Part shown: positions 1 to 5,884 of the stretch, piece after piece
Position numbering within the stretch: the first letter of the stretch is position 1
How the letters are laid out: each line of letters opens with the position of its first letter
Source: Paracoccaceae bacterium
GTDB taxonomy: Bacteria > Pseudomonadota > Alphaproteobacteria > Rhodobacterales > Rhodobacteraceae
Length of the DNA: 10,376 bases
NCBI GenBank assembly: GCA_023260935.1
Contig: JALQTL010000128.1
Location: 1 to 10,376 of the forward strand
Reading direction: 5' to 3'
Made by a program: the position numbers and the translations under genes
The notes under the pieces: model-generated
The model's database searches: none
Seen by the model: only the letters and a program-made list of their open reading frames with translations
Told to the model about the DNA's origin: nothing

Positions 1-10
1 GGATCAGACC

Positions 11-853
11 ATGACCACAATCGCCATCACCGGGGCCACGGGCCAGCTTGGCCAGCTTGCCCTTGCCGCGCTTCGGGCGCGGGGTGCCGCGCCGGTTGCG
101 CTGGTGCGCAATCGGCAAAAGGCGGCGCATCTGGGTGCCGAGGTGCGCACCTTTGACTATGTCCATGCCGATGCGGGCGCTCTTGCGGGGGTGGATGTGC
201 TGGTCCTGATCTCGTCCAGCGATTTCGATGACCGGGCAGGGCAGCACCGCAATGTGATTGCCGCGGCGAAGGCGGCGGGGGTTGGGCGCATCGTATATAC
301 CTCGATCCTGAAGGGCGCGGCATCGCCAATGCTGCTGGCCGCCGATCACATCGCCACCGAAGCCGCGCTGCGTGACAGCGGGCTGGAGATCACGATCCTG
401 CGCAATGGCTGGTATCTGGAAAACCACACCGGATCGCTGGGGGCGGCGCTGGCCCATGGCGCGATGATCGGGGCGGCGGGGACGGGGCGCATTTCCGCCG
501 CGGCCCGCGCCGATTTTGCCGAGGCGATTGCCGTGGTGGCGCTTGAAACCGCGCACGCGGGCAAGGTCTATGAACTGGCCGGCGATGCGGCCTATACCAT
601 GGCCGAGATGGCGGCCGAGGTCAGCGCGCAATCGGGCAAGCCGGTGGCCTATGTCGATCTGCCGCCGGCAGAATATGCGGCGGCCCTGGTGGGCTTCGGC
701 CTGCCGGAAGGCTTTGCCGGCATTCTGGCAGACAGCGACGTGCAGGCGTCACGGGGGGCGCTTTTCGATGACAGCGGCACCCTTTCGCGCCTGATCGGGC
801 GGCCGACCACCCCGATGGCGCAGGCCGTGAAGGCCGCACTGGCCGGACTGTAG
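11..853 (+). CDS. qorB: NAD(P)H:quinone oxidoreductase, QorB/YtfG-like (NmrA-type SDR)
   Basis: This 280-aa protein is very similar, from memory, to E. coli QorB (YtfG), which reduces quinones with NAD(P)H in the cytosol. The dinucleotide-binding motif GATGQLG sits at residues 8-14 at the end of the first beta strand. QorB-typical blocks follow: LISSS, QHRNVI-AAKAAGV, YTS, LRNGWY-EN, GKVYELAGD, and near the C-terminus LADSDV-AS-G-LFDDS-TLS-LIG-PTT. The length is within a few residues of the E. coli protein, so the gene looks intact. It is an atypical SDR without the Tyr-x3-Lys catalytic pair, as expected for the NmrA/QorB branch. Only ten bases precede the start, so its ribosome binding site and promoter cannot be fully judged. 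A 131-bp gap separates it from the next gene, which suggests separate transcription. A different electron acceptor than a quinone remains possible. Confidence 0.9.
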   Translation: MTTIAITGATGQLGQLALAALRARGAAPVALVRNRQKAAHLGAEVRTFDYVHADAGALAGVDVLVLISSSDFDDRAGQHRNVIAAAKAAGVGRIVYTSILKGAASPMLLAADHIATEAALRDSGLEITILRNGWYLENHTGSLGAALAHGAMIGAAGTGRISAAARADFAEAIAVVALETAHAGKVYELAGDAAYTMAEMAAEVSAQSGKPVAYVDLPPAEYAAALVGFGLPEGFAGILADSDVQASRGALFDDSGTLSRLIGRPTTPMAQAVKAALAGL

Positions 854-984
854 CGTTAAAGCCGCGCGCAAGGGGCGATGACCGGGGGGCGGCGAAGGGC
901 GCTTTGGGCCAAAGAAAGGACGTTTGCGGGCTTTCCCTTGCGCCCGGCTTCGCCCATCTTGGCGGCATCACGAAGGAGAACCAG

Positions 985-1395
985 ATGTCTGCCGAAAACG
1001 CCCGCGCCACCATCGCCGCCTATTATGCCGCCTTCAACGCGGGCAATGCCGCCGGCATGCTGGACTGTGTGACCGATGATGTAGAGCACCGCGTGAACGA
1101 AGGCGGCATCCGCCGGGGGCGCGACATGTTTGCCGAATTCTGTTCCCACATGGGCGTCAGCTACCGCGAGGAACTGAAGGATATCGTGATCTTCGTGAAC
1201 GAAGACGGCACCCGCGGGGCGGCGGAATTCGTGGTGCATGGCGAATACCTGCAAACCGACCCGGGCCTGCCTGAAGCCAAGGGGCAGCGCTACATCCTGC
1301 CGGCGGGGTCTTTCTTTGACCTGCGGGATGGCAGGATTTCGCGGGTGACGACATTCTATAACCTGAACGACTGGATCGCGCAGGTTTCCGCATGA
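985..1395 (+). CDS. NTF2-like / SnoaL-fold protein (ketosteroid isomerase superfamily)
   Basis: This 136-aa single-domain protein has the look of the NTF2/SnoaL cone fold: an N-terminal helix (residues about 4-20, ending AAFNAGNAAGM), then CVTDDVEHRVNEGG, and a curved-sheet C-terminal half with FVVHGEY, GQRYILPAGSFFDLRDGRI and RVTTFYN. I chose the ATG at 985 because the purine-rich site AAGGAG lies a few bases upstream at 974-979; an in-frame extension to 904 lacks such a site and carries a non-family N-terminus. The fold hosts isomerases, cyclases, dehydratases and non-catalytic ligand binders, so the reaction cannot be stated. The stop overlaps the start of the GNAT gene (ATGA), so it very probably shares a transcript with the acetyltransferase and the carbon-nitrogen hydrolase and may act on the same small molecule. 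That link is inference from position only. Confidence 0.85.
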   Translation: MSAENARATIAAYYAAFNAGNAAGMLDCVTDDVEHRVNEGGIRRGRDMFAEFCSHMGVSYREELKDIVIFVNEDGTRGAAEFVVHGEYLQTDPGLPEAKGQRYILPAGSFFDLRDGRISRVTTFYNLNDWIAQVSA

Positions 1396-2000
1396 CGCGC
1401 CGCGATCTTCCGCCCGGCATCACCGTGCGCAGCCTGACCGGCGCCGATCTGGAGGCGCATCTGGATGATGTGGCGGGGCTGCGCATCGCGGTATTCCGCG
1501 ACTGGCCCTATCTTTACGACGGCTCGCTGGAATACGAACGGGACTATCTGCAAACCTATCGTGACAGCCCGGGGGCGCTGCTGGTCGGGGCCTTTGACGG
1601 TGCGCGGTTGATCGGGGCCTCGACCTCGACGCCGATGGAGGATCACGCGGCCGAATTCGCCGCCCCCTTCCGGGATCAGGGCGTGGCGCTGGAAACGATC
1701 CTCTATGGCGCGGAATCGGTGCTGCTGCCGGAATACCGCGGCATCGGCTTGGGGCACCGCTTTGTTGACCTGCGCGAAGCCCATGCCCGCGCTCTGGGCC
1801 GGACGCATGTGGCCTTTTGTTCGGTGATCCGGCCGGATGACCACCCGCTGCGGCCCCAGACCTATCGTACCAATGACGCCTTCTGGCGCGGCCATGGCTA
1901 TGCGCCCCTGCCGGGGGTAGAGGCGCGGTTTTCGTGGAAGGATCTGGGTGACGGCGCCGAAAGCGAAAAGCGGCTGCAATTCTGGATGCGCGCGCTGTGA
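1392..2000 (+). CDS. GNAT family N-acetyltransferase
   Basis: This 202-aa protein has the core of a GNAT acyl-CoA-dependent transferase. The acetyl-CoA pyrophosphate-binding motif A reads VLLPEYRGIGLGHRF, with the R-x-x-G-x-G signature at residues 116-121. The preceding strand (ALLVGAFDGARLIGAST, about 62-78) and the following AHARALGRTHVAFCSV strand-helix also fit. The C-terminal segment with YRTNDAFWRGHGYAPL resembles the end of the family, where an acceptor-site loop and the GY motif occur. The start overlaps the stop of the NTF2-like gene (ATGA at 1392-1395), and the stop overlaps the GTG start of the carbon-nitrogen hydrolase (GTGA at 1997-2000), implying translational coupling on both sides. 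A single polypeptide combining a GNAT domain and a carbon-nitrogen hydrolase is known (for example B. subtilis YhcX), so the two proteins here may work together. The acceptor substrate is unknown. Confidence 0.88.
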   Translation: MTRRDLPPGITVRSLTGADLEAHLDDVAGLRIAVFRDWPYLYDGSLEYERDYLQTYRDSPGALLVGAFDGARLIGASTSTPMEDHAAEFAAPFRDQGVALETILYGAESVLLPEYRGIGLGHRFVDLREAHARALGRTHVAFCSVIRPDDHPLRPQTYRTNDAFWRGHGYAPLPGVEARFSWKDLGDGAESEKRLQFWMRAL

Positions 2001-2863
2001 CGGGGTTCGGCCTTGGGGCGGCGGCCTATCCGCTGACATGGTTCGACCGGTTCGACGACTATGCCGAAAAGTTGGGGGCTTGGGTGGACGATGCCGCAGG
2101 GCAGGGTGCGCGGCTGCTGGTTTTTCCCGAATATGGCGCGATGGAACTGGCCAGTCTGGGCGGGCCTGCGGTGGCGGCCGATCTGGAACGCGCGCTGCAT
2201 GAGGTGGCCCGCCATGGCCCTGCGGTTACGGCGCTGCATCTGGCGTTGGCCCGACAGCATGACGTGATGATCCTTGGCGCCTCGGCCCCCTATTTCGCCG
2301 GGGCGCGGCCGGTGAACCGGGCGGTGCTTTACGGGCCGGACGGGGTGATCGGGCATCAGGACAAGCAGATCATGACCCGGTTCGAGCGTGAGACCTGGGA
2401 TGTGGTGGCGGGGCAGGGACTTGCGCCCTTTGATACCGATCTGGGCCGGATCGGTGTCGTGATCTGTTATGACAGCGAATTTCCGCTGCTGGCCCGGCAT
2501 CTGGTGGATCAGGGGGCCGAGGTCTTGCTGGCCCCGTCCTGCACCGACAGCCTTGCCGGCTTTACCCGGGTGCGGGTGGGCAGCATGGCCCGGGCGCTGG
2601 AAAACCAGTGCATCGTGGCCCATTCCCCAACTGTGGGCCTGTGCGATTTCTGCCCTGCGGTGGATGAAAACGTGGGGTCGGCCGCGATCTATGGCCCGCC
2701 CGACCACGGCTTTCCCGCCACCGGCATCATCGCCGAGACCGCGCTGAACGCGCCGGGCTGGGTGGTGGCAGAGGTGTCTTTGGAGGCCGTGCGCGCGGTG
2801 CGCCGGGACGGGGGCGTGCTGAACCACCGTCACTGGGCCGAACAACTGAACCGGATCGGCTGA
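1997..2863 (+). CDS. Carbon-nitrogen hydrolase (nitrilase superfamily)
   Basis: This 288-aa cytosolic enzyme belongs to the nitrilase/amidase superfamily, which hydrolyses nitriles, amides or carbamoyl groups through a Glu-Lys-Cys triad. All three residues are visible: Glu45 in LLVFPEYG, Lys123 in IGHQDKQIM, and nucleophile Cys157 in IGVVICYDSEFP. The length is normal for a stand-alone member. The start is GTG, chosen because it overlaps the GNAT stop codon by four bases and places the first strand (FGLGAAAYPL) at the expected distance from Glu45; no ATG lies close by in frame. It ends a coupled three-gene cassette with the NTF2-like and GNAT genes. The pairing with a GNAT recalls the known GNAT/carbon-nitrogen hydrolase fusions, which suggests an amide or nitrile substrate whose amine is modified by acetylation, but substrate specificity cannot be read from the sequence. 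Confidence 0.92.
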   Translation: MTGFGLGAAAYPLTWFDRFDDYAEKLGAWVDDAAGQGARLLVFPEYGAMELASLGGPAVAADLERALHEVARHGPAVTALHLALARQHDVMILGASAPYFAGARPVNRAVLYGPDGVIGHQDKQIMTRFERETWDVVAGQGLAPFDTDLGRIGVVICYDSEFPLLARHLVDQGAEVLLAPSCTDSLAGFTRVRVGSMARALENQCIVAHSPTVGLCDFCPAVDENVGSAAIYGPPDHGFPATGIIAETALNAPGWVVAEVSLEAVRAVRRDGGVLNHRHWAEQLNRIG

Positions 2864-2869
2864 TTTTTT
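2837..2869 (+). terminator. Possible intrinsic terminator at the end of the carbon-nitrogen hydrolase gene
   Basis: GCCGA at 2837-2841 pairs with TCGGC at 2856-2860 across a 14-base loop, and a run of six T follows at 2864-2869, directly after the TGA stop. The stem is short and the loop large, so the hairpin is weak, but the T-run is unusual in this GC-rich sequence and lies at a transcription-unit boundary just before infA. Confidence 0.35.
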
Positions 2870-2871
2870 CC

Positions 2872-2900
2872 TTGAAACCTGCGGGATTCGGGCGCATATG
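2872..2900 (+). promoter_or_regulatory. Candidate sigma-70-type promoter for the infA operon
   Basis: TTGAAA at 2872-2877 matches five of six bases of a -35 box. A 17-base spacer leads to CATATG at 2895-2900, a poor -10 match with three of six bases. The location, between a putative terminator and a strongly conserved housekeeping gene, supports a promoter here more than the -10 sequence does. Confidence 0.3.
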
Positions 2901-2913
2901 CCCCGCTATCAAA

Positions 2914-2934
2914 GGCCTGCGGCATTCGCGGGCC
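2914..2934 (+). other. Stem-loop in the infA leader
   Basis: GGCCTGCG at 2914-2921 pairs with CGCGGGCC at 2927-2934 (eight pairs, one G-U) around a five-base loop. It ends 21 bases before the infA start codon, so it would lie in the 5' untranslated leader. No T-run follows, so it is not an obvious terminator; it may affect mRNA stability or translation. Confidence 0.45.
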
Positions 2935-2955
2935 TGTCCCTATTTCGGAGTCAAC

Positions 2956-3174
2956 ATGGCCAAGGAAGACATTCTCGAATTCCCCGGTGTCGTGAAGGAG
3001 CTCCTGCCCAACGCGACATTCAAGGTCGAACTCGACAATGGCCATGAACTGATCGCGACGATGGCAGGCAAGATGCGCAAGAACCGCATCCGTGTTCTGG
3101 CGGGCGACAAGGTACAGGTGGAAATGACGCCCTACGACCTGTCGAAGGGCCGCATCAACTATCGCTTCAAGTAA
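2956..3174 (+). CDS. infA: Translation initiation factor IF-1
   Basis: This 72-aa protein is the complete, highly conserved IF-1, a single OB-fold that binds the ribosomal A site on the 30S subunit and works with IF-2 and IF-3 during initiation. The sequence begins MAKEDILEFPGVV and carries the family blocks LPNATFKVELDNGHE, AGKMRKNRIRVLAGD and VEMTPYDLSKGRINYR. The length equals that of E. coli IF-1. The ATG at 2956 follows a GGAG-type ribosome binding site at 2947-2950; an in-frame upstream extension to a TTG at 2872 has no family similarity. Its stop (TAA) is immediately followed by the GTG of maf with no gap, indicating an infA-maf-rng-yacG operon. An 8-bp stem-loop lies in the leader. 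Confidence 0.98.
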   Translation: MAKEDILEFPGVVKELLPNATFKVELDNGHELIATMAGKMRKNRIRVLAGDKVQVEMTPYDLSKGRINYRFK

Positions 3175-3750
3175 GTGCGCCTGATCCTTGGATCGGCATC
3201 CCCGCGCCGGAAGGATCTTCTGGCGCAGATCGGGGTTATTCCCGATGCGATCCTGCCCCCCGACATTGATGAAGACCCGAGGCCGCGCGAACTGCCGCGC
3301 CCCTATTGTGCAAGGCTGGCGCGCGAAAAGGCCATGGCCGTGCCTGCGGGGCCTGATGACATCGTGCTTTGTGCTGATACGACCGTTGCCCTTGGGCGGC
3401 GCATTCTGGGCAAGCCGCGCGATGCTGGCGAGGCGGCGGCCTTCCTTACGCTCTTGGGCGGGCGCCGGCATGAGGTGATCACCTCGGTCGCGGTGCGCCG
3501 GGGGGATCGGATCTGGGCGCGTGACAGCGTCAGCGTGGTCAAGATGAAGCGCCTGTCGGATATCGAGCTGAACGCCTATCTGGCGGGGGGCGACTGGCAG
3601 GGCAAGGCAGGGGCTTACGGTATTCAGGGGGCGGCCGGGGCCTTCATCCCGTGGATATCGGGCAGCTATACCGGCATCATGGGCCTGCCCGTGGCGGAAA
3701 CGGCAGCCCTTCTGGAAAGCGCCGGCTGGCCGGTCTGGAGGCAGGGATGA
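3175..3750 (+). CDS. maf: Maf family nucleoside triphosphate pyrophosphatase
   Basis: This 191-aa cytosolic enzyme hydrolyses non-standard or excess nucleoside triphosphates to the monophosphate and pyrophosphate, a house-cleaning role. The N-terminal signature GSASPRRKDLL is at residues 6-16. Asp68 in LCADTTV is the conserved catalytic acid, followed by LGKP (residues 78-81) and the C-terminal block GKAGAYGIQG (143-152) and GSYTGIMGLPVAET. The last block is of the YhdE (Maf-1) type that acts on dTTP/UTP in E. coli, but I would not fix the substrate from this alone. The start is GTG, directly abutting the infA stop without a clear Shine-Dalgarno sequence, so translation probably depends on ribosomes finishing infA. 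The stop overlaps the start of the RNase G gene (ATGA). Confidence 0.95.
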   Translation: MRLILGSASPRRKDLLAQIGVIPDAILPPDIDEDPRPRELPRPYCARLAREKAMAVPAGPDDIVLCADTTVALGRRILGKPRDAGEAAAFLTLLGGRRHEVITSVAVRRGDRIWARDSVSVVKMKRLSDIELNAYLAGGDWQGKAGAYGIQGAAGAFIPWISGSYTGIMGLPVAETAALLESAGWPVWRQG

Positions 3751-4799
3751 AGGGCCGCGTGGTCATTCTGGACGAAGTGGCGGGCCGGCCTTGCGCCGCG
3801 CTGGTCGTGGATGGGCGGCTGGAGGAGCTTTCGGTCGATCCGGCTGGCGATGTGCCGCTGCCGGGCGCGATCTACCGGGCGGTGGCCGACCGGCCGATGA
3901 AGGGGCAGGGCGGGCTTTTCGTGAAGCTGCTGCAGGGCGAAACCGGCTTCCTGCGCCAGATCGGCGGCATCGCCCCCGGTCAGCGCCTGCTGGTGCAGGT
4001 GACGGGCCCGGCCGAGGCCGGCAAGGCGCTGCCGGTGACCTCGCGGCTGCTGTTCAAGTCGCGCTTTGCCATCATTACGCCCGATGCACCGGGGCTGAAC
4101 ATCAGCCGCCGGATCAAGGAAGAAGACCTGCGCGCCGATCTGGCCCGTCTGGCCGAAGAAGGCATGGCGGGCGCCGACCCTCGGCTGGGCCTTATCCTGC
4201 GGTCGGCCTGCGGTGATGCCGAAGCCGATGCCGTGGCTGAAGACATCGCCGCCATGCGCGGTCTGGCCGAGGCCGTTCTGGCCGATCTGGACGGCGGGCC
4301 GGAGCTGCTGGTCGACGGGGCAACGGCCCATGATCTTGCCTTTCGCGACTGGCTGGACCCCGCGCCCGACGAGGTGATAACCGAAGGCGGCGGGTTTGCG
4401 GGCGCCGGGGTGGATGACATGGTCGCCGCCCTGTTGCAGCCGCGCGTCGATCTGCCGGGGGGCGGGCACATGATGGTGGAACCCACCCGCGCGCTGGTGG
4501 CGGTCGATGTGAACACCGGCCCCGATACCAGCCCCGCTGCCAGCCTGAAGGTGAACATCGCCGCCGCGCGCGATCTGCCGCGCCAGTTGCGGCTGCGTGG
4601 CCTTGGCGGTCAGATCGTGGTGGATTTCGCGCCGATGCCCAAAAAGGACCGCGCCATCCTTGATCAGGTCATCAAGGCCGCCTTCAAGGCCGAGGGCGAG
4701 GCCCATCTGGCGGGCTGGACGGTGCTGGGGCTTTACGAATTGACACGGCGGCGCGACCGCCTGCCCCTTTCGGAAGTGGCGAAGGGGCTTTTCGAATGA
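3747..4799 (+). CDS. rng: Ribonuclease E/G family endoribonuclease (short RNase G)
   Basis: This 350-aa protein is the catalytic core of the RNase E/G family, which cleaves single-stranded AU-rich RNA in rRNA maturation and mRNA decay. An S1-like segment lies at about residues 35-105 (GGLFVKLLQGETGFL). The 5'-monophosphate sensor is recognisable as GLILRSAC, with Arg152 and Ser153 where E. coli RNase E has Arg169 and Thr170. The metal-binding aspartates of the DNase I-like domain are Asp254 (VAVDVNTG) and Asp293 (IVVDFAPM), flanking RQLRLRGLGG. The protein stops at about the position where E. coli RNase G has its zinc-link CPxCxG segment, which, with the small C-terminal domain, is absent; E. 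coli RNase G is roughly 490 aa. I chose the ATG at 3747, overlapping the maf stop, with GGAG at 3737-3740 upstream. It overlaps yacG by four bases. I believe short forms are usual in this order. Confidence 0.9.
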   Translation: MKGRVVILDEVAGRPCAALVVDGRLEELSVDPAGDVPLPGAIYRAVADRPMKGQGGLFVKLLQGETGFLRQIGGIAPGQRLLVQVTGPAEAGKALPVTSRLLFKSRFAIITPDAPGLNISRRIKEEDLRADLARLAEEGMAGADPRLGLILRSACGDAEADAVAEDIAAMRGLAEAVLADLDGGPELLVDGATAHDLAFRDWLDPAPDEVITEGGGFAGAGVDDMVAALLQPRVDLPGGGHMMVEPTRALVAVDVNTGPDTSPAASLKVNIAAARDLPRQLRLRGLGGQIVVDFAPMPKKDRAILDQVIKAAFKAEGEAHLAGWTVLGLYELTRRRDRLPLSEVAKGLFE

Positions 4800-4975
4800 A
4801 ATGCCCCATCTGCGACAAGGTGGCCGATCCGGCCTATCGCCCCTTCTGTTCGCGCCGCTGTGCCGACATTGACCTTGGCCGGTGGCTGAACGAAAGCTAT
4901 GTCCTTCCCATGCCCGAGGCTGAGGAAGAGCGGCCCGAAAACCCCGCCCCGTCGGGACCAGCCCACCGGCATTGA
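4796..4975 (+). CDS. yacG: Zinc-finger protein YacG (DNA gyrase inhibitor family)
   Basis: This 59-aa protein has four zinc-ligand cysteines at residues 3, 6, 18 and 22 (CPIC at 3-6, then FCSRRC at 17-22), followed by the family block ADIDLGRWLNESY. In E. coli, YacG binds zinc and inhibits DNA gyrase by contacting GyrB; the same role here is inferred by homology. The acidic, proline-rich tail from residue 40 is variable in the family. The ATG overlaps the stop of the RNase G gene (ATGA at 4796-4799), making yacG the last gene of the infA operon. The spacing between the cysteine pairs is a few residues shorter than in E. coli. Its stop overlaps a TTGACA sequence, and the gene ends 91 bases before tRNA-Phe. 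Confidence 0.93.
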   Translation: MKCPICDKVADPAYRPFCSRRCADIDLGRWLNESYVLPMPEAEEERPENPAPSGPAHRH

Positions 4976-5001
4976 CAGCCAAAAAATACGCAAAAAGCCT
5001 C

Positions 5002-5030
5002 TGGACAGCCCCGCCCGCCTGACGTATCAC
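5002..5030 (+). promoter_or_regulatory. Candidate promoter for tRNA-Phe
   Basis: TGGACA at 5002-5007 matches five of six bases of a -35 box, and after exactly 17 bases TATCAC at 5025-5030 matches four of six of a -10 box. Transcription would begin near 5037, about 30 bases before the mature tRNA. A perfect TTGACA at 4972-4977 overlaps the yacG stop but has no good -10 partner at 16-18 bases. Confidence 0.4.
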
Positions 5031-5039
5031 CCGCCCACC

Positions 5040-5058
5040 CGGAAGGCAGCGCCTTCCG
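5040..5058 (+). other. Perfect 8-bp stem-loop upstream of tRNA-Phe
   Basis: CGGAAGGC at 5040-5047 pairs perfectly with GCCTTCCG at 5051-5058 around the three-base loop AGC. It lies between yacG and the tRNA. There is no T-run, so it may be a non-canonical transcript end for the infA operon or a leader structure in the tRNA precursor recognised during processing. Confidence 0.5.
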
Positions 5059-5066
5059 CCAAGGGT

Positions 5067-5142
5067 GCCCAGATAGCTCAGTTGGTAGAGCAGCGGATTG
5101 AAAATCCGCGTGTCGCTGGTTCGATTCCGGCTCTGGGCACCA
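5067..5142 (+). tRNA. tRNA-Phe (anticodon GAA)
   Basis: A complete 76-nt cloverleaf is visible. The acceptor stem pairs GCCCAGA (5067-5073) with TCTGGGC (5132-5138). The D-arm GCTC/GAGC encloses AGTTGGTA. The anticodon stem GCGGA/TCCGC (5093-5097 and 5105-5109) carries the loop TTGAAAA with anticodon GAA at 5100-5102. The T-arm GCTGG/CCGGC has one G-U pair and the loop TTCGATT. The discriminator A and an encoded CCA end at 5142. Its position behind yacG matches the Rhodobacterales gene order as I know it. The 3' end of tRNA genes is a frequent integration site, and the gene content changes just downstream. Confidence 0.98.
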
Positions 5143-5289
5143 CTTAAATCCTTCACAGTGTTGGATTTTCTGGGTTCGCATCAAGCGGTTTTTGGCTTCC
5201 GATAAAGTTATACACTCAGTCCTCGGCACGGTTCCTGTCGAATCCACCTACTGGTTTAGAGTGTCGCTATCGAGGAGCTTTGATCCGCT

Positions 5290-5625
5290 ATGACCACGTT
5301 TCTCGCCATCGCCTTCGGGCTTTCGCTTTCCTTGATCCTGTTGGGCTTCTGGGCGGATCGGTCAGCGGTCAGAGCACGCATAAACGGCGCGAACGGTATG
5401 CCGATTCTGGTGGCGCTGATCGTCTCGTTCCTCGGATCACTGGTCGTTGCCCTGATCGCGGGCGTCTTCGGCAGCTGGGAACGCATGGGCTGGATACTGC
5501 TGCTGACGATCCCCTACCATGTCGGGCTTGCGGCCTTTCTGATCTGGCGGTTGCAGTCGTTGGCAACGCGCATCGGCGAAATTGCACGACGAGAACAAGA
5601 GCGCTGGATGAAACCGAAAGCCTGA
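5290..5625 (+). CDS. Small integral membrane protein of unknown function (three predicted helices)
   Basis: I do not recognise this 111-aa protein. Three hydrophobic segments are clear: residues about 3-22, 38-61 and 66-88, the last ending LAAFLIWRL. A basic/acidic, probably helical tail follows (IGEIARREQERWMKPKA). The first loop (DRSAVRARINGANG) is positively charged, so by the positive-inside rule it should face the cytoplasm. The ATG at 5290 has a purine-rich GAGGAG at 5272-5277, a slightly long 12 bases away. An overlapping frame opening with TTG at 5280 gives a protein without recognisable features and is rejected. The first gene downstream of tRNA-Phe, it stands alone: 147 bases of non-coding sequence precede it, holding a -10-like TATACA at 5209-5214 but no convincing -35 box. 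A stem-loop follows its stop. Confidence 0.7.
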   Translation: MTTFLAIAFGLSLSLILLGFWADRSAVRARINGANGMPILVALIVSFLGSLVVALIAGVFGSWERMGWILLLTIPYHVGLAAFLIWRLQSLATRIGEIARREQERWMKPKA

Positions 5626-5632
5626 TCCAACG

Positions 5633-5651
5633 GCTGTCATGGGCAGACAGC
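5633..5651 (+). other. Stem-loop after the small membrane protein gene
   Basis: GCTGTC at 5633-5638 pairs perfectly with GACAGC at 5646-5651 around a seven-base loop, extendable by a G-T pair. It begins eight bases after the stop codon of the membrane protein gene. Only a weak T-rich stretch (GTTTT) follows at 5659-5663, so termination is possible but not certain. Confidence 0.35.
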
Positions 5652-5680
5652 TATGACCGTTTTGATGGGGGATGGTCGCT

Positions 5681-5884
5681 ATGATGGGTTTCAAGGCGGT
5701 TGTTTCAGAAGGTTCCATCGACGCATCGGTTCAGAGGGAGCCATCGGATTTGAAAGCGCAGCTTTCCTCCATCGAAGGCGTTCTCGGCTTGATGGAAGAG
5801 GGGCCGAAGCAGGCGAAGCTGAACAGCAAGCGGCTTCAGCTTGGGCCACTGCTGGATATCGAAGACGCATTCCCTAGCGGCTGA
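5681..5884 (+). CDS. Small hypothetical protein
   Basis: This open frame of 67 codons encodes a soluble, mixed-charge protein with no family I recognise. The middle part (SDLKAQLSSIEGVLGLMEEG and QAKLNSKRLQLGPLLDIEDAF) looks helical and amphipathic; there is no signal peptide or membrane helix. I chose the ATG at 5681 because GGGGG at 5667-5671 is a plausible ribosome binding site nine bases away; an ATG at 5684 or 5672 is also possible, the latter with no spacing for a binding site. Alternative frames over the same DNA are open too, so coding status is uncertain. It lies 55 bases after the membrane protein gene and before the outer-membrane protein gene, and could be a gene remnant. Confidence 0.4.
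   Translation: MMGFKAVVSEGSIDASVQREPSDLKAQLSSIEGVLGLMEEGPKQAKLNSKRLQLGPLLDIEDAFPSG

Noticed and set aside
902..914. Inverted repeat CTTTGG/CCAAAG after qorB as a terminator
   Set aside because: Only five pairs around a three-base loop, with no T-run behind it; too weak to annotate.
1898..2845. Open frame of 315 codons on the - strand opposite the carbon-nitrogen hydrolase
   Set aside because: The + strand gene has all three catalytic residues and coupled neighbours; the antisense translation has no recognisable domain.
4972..4977. Perfect TTGACA at the end of yacG as the main tRNA-Phe promoter
   Set aside because: No acceptable -10 box lies 16-18 bases downstream; the TGGACA-N17-TATCAC pair further down fits better.
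3666..5156. Open frame of almost 500 codons on the - strand across maf, rng, yacG and tRNA-Phe
   Set aside because: It is antisense to four clearly recognised genes, its translation is rich in Arg, Gly, His and Gln as expected for the shadow of GC-rich codons, and it runs through the tRNA.
4897..5247. - strand frame containing ESNQRHADFQSAALPTELSG
   Set aside because: This peptide is the well-known spurious translation of the reverse strand of tRNA-Phe and is not a gene.
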